64,000 bases of DNA, taken from contig JAFWIP010000010.1 of assembly GCA_017514805.1 (NCBI GenBank), forward strand, positions 50,265 to 114,264, written 5' to 3'. A program made the position numbers and the translations under genes. Positions 56,512-64,000 of the stretch are shown here, one piece after another; within the stretch, counting starts at the first letter, position 1, and every line of letters starts with the position of its first letter. The stretch comes from Candidatus Saccharimonadota bacterium (lineage in GTDB: Bacteria > Patescibacteriota > Saccharimonadia > Saccharimonadales > Saccharimonadaceae). The notes beneath the pieces are model-generated. The model ran no database searches. It was not told the origin of the DNA and saw only the letters and a list, made by a program, of their open reading frames with translations.

Positions 56512-57175
56512 TACGCAGCAAATTCCATCAGTTGCGCAGAAGGCAAACTTTTCTATCTTTGAATTACCGAAAGATACAAATCTGAGCGAATTGTTTAGCA
56601 AATCTATTCACATCAAGCCAGAAGGCGACAAAACTAAGCATATTTCTATCGAGCAAATCCGCGACTTATCACAGATTACGACAAGCAAGCAGACCGAGGC
56701 TACATATATTATTGTCGAGCAGCCAGAGCTAATGAGTCAAAATGCGACGAATGCCTTCCTAAAATCACTAGAAGAGCCGCAAAGCAATATACATTTTGTA
56801 TTCTTAAGCTACGATGCAAACTCACTATTGCCGACCGTAAAATCCCGCGCAAACAACTACTACATTGCCAATAAAACAAAGATAAGCGAAGCACCAAAAT
56901 ATCCAGAAGAAGCAATAAAGTTAGCGAAGGAATATATTTCTAGCAATCAATCAAACCTCGCAACTATCGTCGAAAAAATCATTAAATACCGCAAAGATGA
57001 TGCGCGCTCTGGAGCGCTAGAAATAATCAACGCAGGTATTGAATTAATGTACAAATCATACCTAATGACCGGAAATCAAAGTTTTGCAGTCAAACTAGAC
57101 AAACTTCTGTCGGCCCAAGATGCAATTAGTCAAAACGGGCACCTAAAACTGCAGCTCATCGCGAATATGCTATAA
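56498..57175 (+). CDS. DNA polymerase III delta-prime-like subunit, short
   Basis: 225 residues. NAFLKSLEEPQSNIHFVFLSYDANSLLPTVKSRA is the clamp-loader signature region (Walker B-like/sensor 1). The Walker A loop and N-terminal subdomain are missing, so it is shorter than E. coli HolB (334) and cannot bind ATP by itself; delta-prime does not need to. Its stop codon lies in the -10 box of the next gene. Confidence 0.75.
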   Translation: MQLDNTQQIPSVAQKANFSIFELPKDTNLSELFSKSIHIKPEGDKTKHISIEQIRDLSQITTSKQTEATYIIVEQPELMSQNATNAFLKSLEEPQSNIHFVFLSYDANSLLPTVKSRANNYYIANKTKISEAPKYPEEAIKLAKEYISSNQSNLATIVEKIIKYRKDDARSGALEIINAGIELMYKSYLMTGNQSFAVKLDKLLSAQDAISQNGHLKLQLIANML

Positions 57176-57176
57176 T
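57171..57176 (+). promoter_or_regulatory. Extended -10 promoter of the TPR gene
   Basis: TGC-TATAAT overlapping the previous stop codon and ending 6 bases before the ATG at 57183. Confidence 0.6.
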
Positions 57177-57182
57177 AGATTC

Positions 57183-57977
57183 ATGCTAGCAGCAGTGCTT
57201 ATTTTAGTATTTACCTTTTTTGTAGTATTTTTTGTACCTAATTTCAATACAGAGCCAGAGGAAGAAGTACCAGATACGCGCAAGACGCCACAGATCAAAA
57301 AACTCTGGGGACTCGCACAGACTGCCATGAGAGAGCGTAAGCCAATGAAGGCAGAAAAGGCCTTGCTTACGATTCTAAAATTTGACGAGAAGAACGCTGC
57401 TGCCTATAACCGCCTCGGAATTCTTTACGCAAAAGAAAAACATTTCAAAGAAGCCGTAGAATGTTTCGAGATTGCGCAAAGTCTCGATAATAACGCATCG
57501 AGTCTTCATAACGTTGGCCTCATTTATCTAGAAACCGGCAAATACGAAAAAGCCGCAATGGCATTTTCGCAAGCAATCGAAATCGAAGGCGATCAACCTG
57601 GACGTTATATTGCGTACGCAAAAGCACTCGAAAAGCTCGGCGAACGCAACAAAGCCATAGAGGCGCTCGAGACTGCTTATAGTCTTAACCCGAGTGCAGT
57701 AGTACTTCGCCATCTTCTAGAAATCTACGAAAATAGCGAAGACGCAGAGAATGCACAATTAACTCGCGAACGCATCGAAAAACTCCAGGCCGCAAAAGCT
57801 GCTTCAGAAAAGACTAAAACTAAGCGTCGTATTATCAAACGCACTGTAAAAGCGCCTAGACAACCAGCAGCGCAAAAGCCAACAGCACCACGCGCCACAA
57901 AAGTCCAAAGACCAGCCAGAGTAGCGAAGACCGTACGCCCGACAAAGCCGCTTTCCAAAAAACGCAAAATCATATAA
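57183..57977 (+). CDS. Membrane-anchored TPR protein
   Basis: 264 residues. N-terminal transmembrane helix (about 2-20), then about four tetratricopeptide repeats (about 60-195; for example AAAYNRLGILYAKEKHFKEA and SSLHNVGLIYLETGKYEKA), and a very basic C-terminal tail rich in K, R, P and A. TPRs bind partner proteins; the tail may touch nucleic acid. Membrane topology would put TPRs in the cytoplasm or outside; not decidable. Leaderless mRNA likely. Confidence 0.82.
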   Translation: MLAAVLILVFTFFVVFFVPNFNTEPEEEVPDTRKTPQIKKLWGLAQTAMRERKPMKAEKALLTILKFDEKNAAAYNRLGILYAKEKHFKEAVECFEIAQSLDNNASSLHNVGLIYLETGKYEKAAMAFSQAIEIEGDQPGRYIAYAKALEKLGERNKAIEALETAYSLNPSAVVLRHLLEIYENSEDAENAQLTRERIEKLQAAKAASEKTKTKRRIIKRTVKAPRQPAAQKPTAPRATKVQRPARVAKTVRPTKPLSKKRKII

Positions 57978-57989
57978 AATATAGTGTAT

Positions 57990-58065
57990 GCCGTAATAGC
58001 TCAGTTGGTAGAGCAGCCGCCTTGTAAGCGGCAGGTCGTCGGTTCAAGTCCGACTTGCGGCTCCA
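57990..58065 (+). tRNA. tRNA-Thr (anticodon TGT)
   Basis: Acceptor arms GCCGTAA and TTGCGGC (one wobble), anticodon stem GCCGC/GCGGC with loop CTTGTAA (anticodon TGT), encoded CCA. 76 bases. Confidence 0.95.
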
Positions 58066-58069
58066 TATT

Positions 58070-58096
58070 ATGACTATGCGAATAGTCATATTTTTT
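58070..58096 (+). terminator. Terminator after tRNA-Thr
   Basis: ATGACTAT (58070-58077), loop GCGA, ATAGTCAT (58082-58089), then a long T-run. Confidence 0.9.
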
Positions 58097-58109
58097 TGGC
58101 CAAAAATGC

Positions 58110-58138
58110 TTGTGGCTAACAAAAAGCTAATGTATAAT
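58110..58138 (+). promoter_or_regulatory. Promoter of the giant surface protein gene
   Basis: TTGTGG (58110-58115), 17-base spacer, TATAAT (58133-58138). Confidence 0.75.
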
Positions 58139-58173
58139 AAAATAGAACTTAAAATAAATAGGGTCATTACATT

Positions 58174-61100
58174 ATGGAACCGACGGGAGTCGATTTAGTT
58201 AATGTTGGAGTGTGGCTCGGATTATTGAGGTGGTTAACATTAGGGATACTGATAGCTGCGACATTCATATTCCTGAAAAAAGACAGGAACGAGGGGAAGT
58301 CGAAGCGCGGTCTAGCGATGCTTATTATCACGATCATCGCAATGCCTTTTTTGATTCTTGAAATCACCTACAAAAATAATACCGAAGACACGAATACTCC
58401 AGAAGAAATTGCGGAGGTCGAACCGACAAAGAAGCCGGTAATTGATGTTGATGACATTCCGACAATAGAACCAGCTAATGGCAGCGACGAGCGCGAAAAT
58501 AACGCCCCTACGAATAGTGGCGACGAATACACTCCGATCGTACACCCATCTCGCAAGCCAAAAGAAGCTCCAAAAGAAGAGCAAAATACTAATCCAGAAA
58601 GCCAAGACCAAAAAGAAGACGAAGGTAGCGAAACCGACCCTGACGCGCCAACTGTCACCTATAAAGTAATTCATCGCAAGATGAATATCTACGGTACCGA
58701 TTACGACATCGCCGACACCGAGACCGCCTCCGGAAAAGCTGGCACAAAAGTCACTCCGGCAACTAAAAGCTATACTGGTTTTACGGCTCCTACCGCCACC
58801 CAAGTCACTCTTCCAGACAATAATGACCTCGAAATTACCCTAGACTACACTCGGAATAAATACCAATATACCGTCAATAGTGGTAGCGTCAATTCCTCGC
58901 TCCCTAGCGACGAGTATTATTACGAAACCCCGATCACCGTAACAGCAAACGCCATCGCAGGCTATACTTTTGCTAGCTGGAATGATGGCTCCACGGATAA
59001 TCCGCACAACTTTATCCTTACCGCCAATACTACTATTGAGCCAATCTATAATCCAAATACCGACACCCATTACCAAATCAGCCACCAGAAAAAGAATCTC
59101 AATGATTCAAATTACACTGAAGCCAACTTAGACGACGGCTACGGCACGACTGGCACTGAAATAACCCCACCAGTCAGAAGTTACACTGGCTTCAAGACGC
59201 CATCCACGCAGACTGCAATTATCGCAGGCGACGGCAGCACGCGCGTAATCTACAAATATGATCGCGAACAATATAGCTATAGCTACGGCAACAGTGAATA
59301 TGTAGTATCAAGCAAGACAGCAGGTAATTATGATTACGAAACGCCAATTACACTAAAAGCAAAGAACCGCGCCGGCTATCAATTCACTGGCTGGAGCAAT
59401 GGTAGTACTAATCAAGAAATCACAATCATCCTTACGGGCGACACCGCAATCACTCCAGAATATACCGCAAACACCAACACTCCATATATGGTACGCCATC
59501 GCAAAATGAATGCAGATGGTTCTAGCTACACCGAGGAAGAAGATCCTAAGACCGGAACCACTGATACGGAAGTCACTCCAGCAACCAAGAGCTACGCCGG
59601 CTACACTGCACCAAGCGCCCAAACCGTAGCTATTAGCGGCGAAGGCAATACCGAGGTAATCTACGAATACACTCCAAACACCTATAATATTGTATTTAAT
59701 GCCAATGGCGGTACTGGCGACATGGCGGTTCAATCAGTAAAATACGACAACCCGGCCAACTTGACCGCAAACAGCTTCACGAGAACTCACTACCAATTCA
59801 AGCACTGGAATACTGCAGACAATGATACTGGTACGAGCTACACTGACGGCCAAGAGGTCACTAATCTTGCCGAAAGCGGCGACGTCACACTCTATGCGAT
59901 CTGGGAAGCAGATAGCTATACAATTACTTTCGATAAGAACAACGCTAACGCTACGGGCACTATGGGCAACCAGACCGTTAAGTTCAATTCGACCTTCAAT
60001 CTATCCGCAAACGCTTATTCGTTAACCTATTACAACTTTGTTGGCTGGGCTCGCAGCGCAACCGCAACCGAAGCGGACTTTGCCGACGAAGCAGAGATCA
60101 GCACAAACTTAACTGAAAACAGTAGCATAACACTTTATGCTGTCTGGGCAGATACTCGCATTTGGCGCACCGTCGAATTCGACGCAAACGGTGGAACGGC
60201 CGTAGGCGATATGACCGTCGAAAACGGCACAAACATCTCTCCATTGCCAACTACGACCTATACCGATCATGCATTCTATGGCTGGTGGACAGAGGATGGC
60301 ACAACAGAGCTCACGACGAGCACTCCAATCACCGACAATATTAAGTTCGTTGCACATTGGAAGCTAGATATCGAGCAAGCCGTCGTATCACCTCAAACCA
60401 TCAACGTAGTTAGAGATCAAACCGAAACACTTACTATTACAAACAGCTCTGACGTCGAATCATATACGATGACGAGCTCAAATGAATCAATCGCAACAGT
60501 CGACGAAAACGGCGTCGTAACTGGCAAAACCGACGGCCAAACTACTATTATTATCACTGGCGAGAAGACGGGTAAAACAATTAGTGTCGAAGTGAACGTC
60601 ACGCTGCCTTCCTATACTGTTTCATTTGACGCAGGCGACGGCGAATGCGCTACAAGCGAGCTTAATGTTGACGCCGGTAACACAATTGCGGAAGCAGATA
60701 TTCCTACTGCTACGAAAGAATACTACGACTTCATCGGCTGGTTTACGCAACCAGAAGGCGGCGAACGACTAACGTCCGCAACAGAAATCTCTGCCAGTAT
60801 CACCTACTACGCGCATTACACTCCAAAACTAATCTGTAAAGCCGCAACAGAGCTGCATACAAAAACCTGTCCAACCGGAAAACCATGTGACACCTATAAG
60901 AATGATAGCAACGTAAGTGGAGGCGAGATTAAACAGACCGGAAGCAGCTACACTATAAGCTACGGCTACTTACCAAACAGTCATTCTCCAAATAAACCAG
61001 GCGACGCATACGACTGCGACGTTAATGCGGACGGGATCTATGACCAACAAACAGAACGCTTCTATTACTTAAATAGAGTAGATGATGACGTCGTAAGATT

Positions 61101-63867
61101 GTCGTACTACTCCGGACATAACGGAACAACTCATGACGAAAGTCAGAACTGGGGATACGATACAGCCATTACGAAATTGCCAAGCAATGAACTATGGAAA
61201 AATGACTTAGTTCCATACGAAGACGGAAAGAAAACCCGATTCCCAATGCTAAACGACGCTTTGACGGCATGTAACCTAACAATGTCTAATAGAAGAACAA
61301 AAGGCTCGATCAAATCATGTATTTTCTTAATTGAGAATCTAGCGTTCGAAGGTGGCCAGCGCTCAGCACTATGGCTATACGATGAAGGAGAATACCTATA
61401 TCGCATACACTCCGGCTCATCAAATATGAATATTCTGGGTGGCCCCGAAGATAATATACAAAGAACGAGCAATAATACCGTTCGTCCAGTAATCCAGGTC
61501 AGACTCGAAAATATCGAAAAAATAGCACCAATAATGCACACCGTGACATTCAATACGCTCGGCGGTAGCGATGTCGACCCAATAACAGACGAAAAAGGAG
61601 AGGCGATAGAGCTCCCATCGGCAACAAAAGTCGGCTTTAGTCTAAGCGGTTGGTCTACGACCGAAGATGGCAATAGCCCAGTCGGAAATGCCGGAAGTCA
61701 ATACACGATAGAAAACGACGTTACGCTCTATGCAATCTGGGGAGAGCGAAATTCTACGGCATACGTGGAAGGCGACGGCGAAGAAGGATATACTACGACA
61801 TTACAAAAAGCAATCGATAGAGTACCGACAACCGGCGTCCATAAAAAAATACACCTCTTAAAAGACACGACCGAAGGTTTGACTGTATCTGCAGGCCAAG
61901 ATATCGAATTTGATCTCGGCGGACATACCGTAACAAACGACAACAAAGTCATATCAAATAACGGCCGCGTACTATTAACGAACGGGACGATTAAATGCAC
62001 CGCAGGTGCTAACGGCGCTATTAATAATGAGAATACTGGTACGGTATTAATAATTGATGGAGCAACCATTGAGGCTACAGACCAATCGCAAAGACAAGCA
62101 GTATGGAATAATGGCGGTAGACTAGAAATTACGGGAAACTCCGTCCTAAGCTCAGTATATAGCAAGAGAGCAACAGTCCATAACCTCAATAATGGGACAA
62201 CGATAATTACAAGCGGCACTATTACCTCTACTGGCGCATACGCAGTATACAATGAAAGCGGTAGCCTAACTATAGGCTCAAAAGATGGAGTCATAAATAC
62301 CGCAGCACCAACGATTCAGGGGCAAACATATGGAGTTATTGCTAAAAATAACAATCCATACAACTTCTATGACGGCACAATCAGTGGCAAAACATACGCC
62401 ACGGGCCGCACGAGCAATGGCGGAAAAGAGCCAACCGTAGTAACGGACACGAACGAGACAATGATTGGTGAAATCGAAATCAATAGTCAGAAGTTTAATG
62501 ACGAGCAAGGTGGCTACAAGATACTCTACCTCATCGAAGATACGACAAAGCACCTAATATCATTTGATGCTAATGGCGGAACAAGCTCAGAAGCCCAACG
62601 ATCCATTAATGACGGCGATCAAATCGGCACGCTTCCAACTGCCGATAGGACACATTATAGCTTCCTCGGCTGGTTTACTGAACGCACGGGCGGCACAGAA
62701 ATTTCCGCGAGCACGGTACCAGATGGTAACATAACATATTACGCACACTGGCAGGCGCAATCGTCGGACCAAATCGTCGACGTCGATATCCAGCATGAAG
62801 CTGTAACAGATTACTACTCTAGCATCGCCAGCTGGGATTCGACTGGAGTCGATACGGCATTATGGACAAAACTAAAGATGAACTTCGAAAGCTATAACTG
62901 TAAGGCCAATACTAATAACGATATTTCAACAGATTGGGAAAATGACGGCGAATTCTCGGCATACAATTATTACGGCGGTGCAAATAGTGGAACATATTAT
63001 TGCGATCGTCCTTACGGATATGACACAGAAATAACCGATGGCATAAACGTATATTTATCCAACGACCAAAAGGAAAAACTATCGCAAGTTAACTACCTTG
63101 ATACGACAAACGGCGTGATTAAGAATATGATACCGGACACAATCTATCGCTGGGAATCGACAAACGATCCAGACCTCTACGGATATATTCGAGCAAACGG
63201 CGATCGCCGCATGATAAGTCTCCCAAATACCAGAAACGTCCGTGATCTCGGTGGCTTAATCGGTCAAGACGGCAAGAAGATCAAATACGGCCGCCTAATT
63301 CGTGGTGAGTGGATCCAAACTAATGACGACATAACAGTACTCCAGCAGCTGGGCATCAATAAAGAATACGATCTTCGCAAGAATAGCGAAATCACGGGCG
63401 CATCAATAAGCGGCAAACACTTTAGCGATAGTACGTCGGACTACTGGCATGAAGTAATTCATTACGACTTCGACAACGGAACTTCCAACTACGCTACTAC
63501 GCGCAGCGCCCTAACATCACTCATGCACGATATCGTCGACGACCATAAAAATATCTACTTCCACTGTACACACGGCGCTGATCGCACCGGTACGTTGGCA
63601 TGGCTAATCGAATCATTATTAGGCGTAGACCTCGAAACACGCAACCGCGACTACGAGCTCACTTCAATCAGTGGTCGCCCAGACCGCACGCGATACTATA
63701 CACATAAAAAAGGTGGTCAGAATGGTGAGCATAAATACGTATTCATGATGGGCTGGATGAATACCAACTACTCATACAATGCGTATGATTGGTATATGGC
63801 TGGTTCAACCGATGTCGACGCCGACAACGCTCTCATCAATGCTTTCCGTCAAGAAATGCTAGAGTAA
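58174..63867 (+). CDS. 1897-residue surface protein with repeat domains and a tyrosine-phosphatase domain
   Basis: Two N-terminal membrane helices (about 14-36 and 46-66) with a basic loop between predict that the rest is outside the cell. Then a low-complexity acidic stalk (67-165); three MucBP-like modules (about 165-505); at least six InlB/Listeria-Bacteroides-type repeats (patterns such as FNANGGTGDM and GWWTEDGTTEL); a BIG2-like module (VDENGVVTGKTDGQTTIIIT, about 765-785); a fibrobacter-like Cys-rich middle; a beta-helix-like repeat zone (about 1260-1400); and a C-terminal phosphatase with RNVRDLGGL and P-loop HCTHGADRT (C1798, R1804). The domain order suggests adhesion to another cell plus phosphatase action at the surface. 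Ribosome-binding site is weak. Confidence 0.85.
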   Translation: MEPTGVDLVNVGVWLGLLRWLTLGILIAATFIFLKKDRNEGKSKRGLAMLIITIIAMPFLILEITYKNNTEDTNTPEEIAEVEPTKKPVIDVDDIPTIEPANGSDERENNAPTNSGDEYTPIVHPSRKPKEAPKEEQNTNPESQDQKEDEGSETDPDAPTVTYKVIHRKMNIYGTDYDIADTETASGKAGTKVTPATKSYTGFTAPTATQVTLPDNNDLEITLDYTRNKYQYTVNSGSVNSSLPSDEYYYETPITVTANAIAGYTFASWNDGSTDNPHNFILTANTTIEPIYNPNTDTHYQISHQKKNLNDSNYTEANLDDGYGTTGTEITPPVRSYTGFKTPSTQTAIIAGDGSTRVIYKYDREQYSYSYGNSEYVVSSKTAGNYDYETPITLKAKNRAGYQFTGWSNGSTNQEITIILTGDTAITPEYTANTNTPYMVRHRKMNADGSSYTEEEDPKTGTTDTEVTPATKSYAGYTAPSAQTVAISGEGNTEVIYEYTPNTYNIVFNANGGTGDMAVQSVKYDNPANLTANSFTRTHYQFKHWNTADNDTGTSYTDGQEVTNLAESGDVTLYAIWEADSYTITFDKNNANATGTMGNQTVKFNSTFNLSANAYSLTYYNFVGWARSATATEADFADEAEISTNLTENSSITLYAVWADTRIWRTVEFDANGGTAVGDMTVENGTNISPLPTTTYTDHAFYGWWTEDGTTELTTSTPITDNIKFVAHWKLDIEQAVVSPQTINVVRDQTETLTITNSSDVESYTMTSSNESIATVDENGVVTGKTDGQTTIIITGEKTGKTISVEVNVTLPSYTVSFDAGDGECATSELNVDAGNTIAEADIPTATKEYYDFIGWFTQPEGGERLTSATEISASITYYAHYTPKLICKAATELHTKTCPTGKPCDTYKNDSNVSGGEIKQTGSSYTISYGYLPNSHSPNKPGDAYDCDVNADGIYDQQTERFYYLNRVDDDVVRLSYYSGHNGTTHDESQNWGYDTAITKLPSNELWKNDLVPYEDGKKTRFPMLNDALTACNLTMSNRRTKGSIKSCIFLIENLAFEGGQRSALWLYDEGEYLYRIHSGSSNMNILGGPEDNIQRTSNNTVRPVIQVRLENIEKIAPIMHTVTFNTLGGSDVDPITDEKGEAIELPSATKVGFSLSGWSTTEDGNSPVGNAGSQYTIENDVTLYAIWGERNSTAYVEGDGEEGYTTTLQKAIDRVPTTGVHKKIHLLKDTTEGLTVSAGQDIEFDLGGHTVTNDNKVISNNGRVLLTNGTIKCTAGANGAINNENTGTVLIIDGATIEATDQSQRQAVWNNGGRLEITGNSVLSSVYSKRATVHNLNNGTTIITSGTITSTGAYAVYNESGSLTIGSKDGVINTAAPTIQGQTYGVIAKNNNPYNFYDGTISGKTYATGRTSNGGKEPTVVTDTNETMIGEIEINSQKFNDEQGGYKILYLIEDTTKHLISFDANGGTSSEAQRSINDGDQIGTLPTADRTHYSFLGWFTERTGGTEISASTVPDGNITYYAHWQAQSSDQIVDVDIQHEAVTDYYSSIASWDSTGVDTALWTKLKMNFESYNCKANTNNDISTDWENDGEFSAYNYYGGANSGTYYCDRPYGYDTEITDGINVYLSNDQKEKLSQVNYLDTTNGVIKNMIPDTIYRWESTNDPDLYGYIRANGDRRMISLPNTRNVRDLGGLIGQDGKKIKYGRLIRGEWIQTNDDITVLQQLGINKEYDLRKNSEITGASISGKHFSDSTSDYWHEVIHYDFDNGTSNYATTRSALTSLMHDIVDDHKNIYFHCTHGADRTGTLAWLIESLLGVDLETRNRDYELTSISGRPDRTRYYTHKKGGQNGEHKYVFMMGWMNTNYSYNAYDWYMAGSTDVDADNALINAFRQEMLE

Positions 63868-63871
63868 TTCC

Positions 63872-63900
63872 TTGAAAAACGTGCTTGCTTATGATAATAT
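63872..63900 (+). promoter_or_regulatory. Promoter of tRNA-Tyr
   Basis: TTGAAA (63872-63877), 17-base spacer, extended TGA-TAATAT (63895-63900). Confidence 0.75.
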
Positions 63901-63913
63901 AAGTAAGTACTTT

Positions 63914-63999
63914 GCTGGGATAGCGAAGTGGTCAAACGCATCAGACTGTAAATCTGCCGGCTTCGGCCTTCGTAGGTTCGACTCCTACTCCCAGCACCA
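63914..63999 (+). tRNA. tRNA-Tyr (anticodon GTA)
   Basis: Acceptor arms GCTGGGA and TCCCAGC, anticodon loop CTGTAAA (anticodon GTA), long variable arm (CCGGCTTCGG region) as in bacterial class II tRNAs, and encoded CCA. 86 bases. Confidence 0.95.
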
Positions 64000-64000
64000 A

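Noticed and set aside
1..64000. Alternative genetic code with UGA read as Gly (as in Gracilibacteria and Absconditabacteria)
   Set aside because: Genes such as trpS end at UGA at the expected family length, and conserved proteins have no in-frame UGA.

Overview
This looks like a chromosomal window from a member of the Patescibacteria (CPR), most likely a Saccharibacteria (TM7) relative. That assignment is inferred from five things. (1) rpsE is followed directly by rplO, so the L30 gene (rpmD) is missing, as is known for CPR genomes. (2) L36 and S14 are the zinc-free forms. (3) Genes are packed tightly, with many promoters overlapping the upstream terminator or giving apparently leaderless mRNAs. 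(4) UGA behaves as a normal stop codon, which argues against Gracilibacteria and Absconditabacteria. (5) There are many small secreted or membrane proteins with no recognisable relatives. No prophage, insertion sequence or CRISPR array was found.

Layout. 0-6.4 kb, mostly minus strand: secE-nusG and rplK-rplA, an alpha-glucan phosphorylase homologue and a PlsC-like acyltransferase. 6.5-8.3 kb: tRNA-Gln and an ABC-F protein. 8.3-14.3 kb: an accessory cluster with a nucleotidyltransferase-fold protein facing a four-gene operon (degenerate kinase, von Willebrand A protein, diverged adenylosuccinate synthetase (PurA) homologue, SAM-like domain protein). 14.4-16 kb: an HNH-like small protein and a surface protein. 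16-50 kb: the ancestral str-S10-spc-alpha supercluster in conserved order (rpsL-rpsG, fusA, tuf, rpsJ, rplC to rpsH, rplF to secY, infA to rpsI), cut open at several places by self-contained accessory units. These insertions carry small membrane proteins, a GH13 alpha-glucosidase, a possible ADP-ribosyltransferase with an ADP-ribosylglycohydrolase opposite it, and several unknown proteins. 50-64 kb: surface proteins, tRNA-Ala, trpS with an attenuator-like leader, a CmpB-like membrane protein, an RluA-type pseudouridine synthase, a delta-prime-like clamp-loader subunit, a TPR protein, tRNA-Thr, a 1897-residue surface protein ending in a tyrosine-phosphatase domain, and tRNA-Tyr.

How it fits together. 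The core is translation and secretion machinery (ribosomal proteins, IF-1, EF-G, EF-Tu, SecY/SecE, NusG, RpoA, TrpRS). The glucan phosphorylase and GH13 enzyme suggest use of imported or stored alpha-glucans. The accessory genes fall into two themes: nucleotide or ADP-ribose chemistry (PurA-like cluster; ART-like plus DraG-like pair) and cell-surface proteins, as might be expected of an episymbiont living on a host cell. The strongest candidates for an undescribed system are the PurA-like/vWA/pseudokinase/SAM/nucleotidyltransferase cluster (8.3-14.3 kb), the ART-like/DraG-like pair (24-27.7 kb) and the surface phosphatase (58-64 kb). All functions are inferred from reading the sequence; no searches were run.
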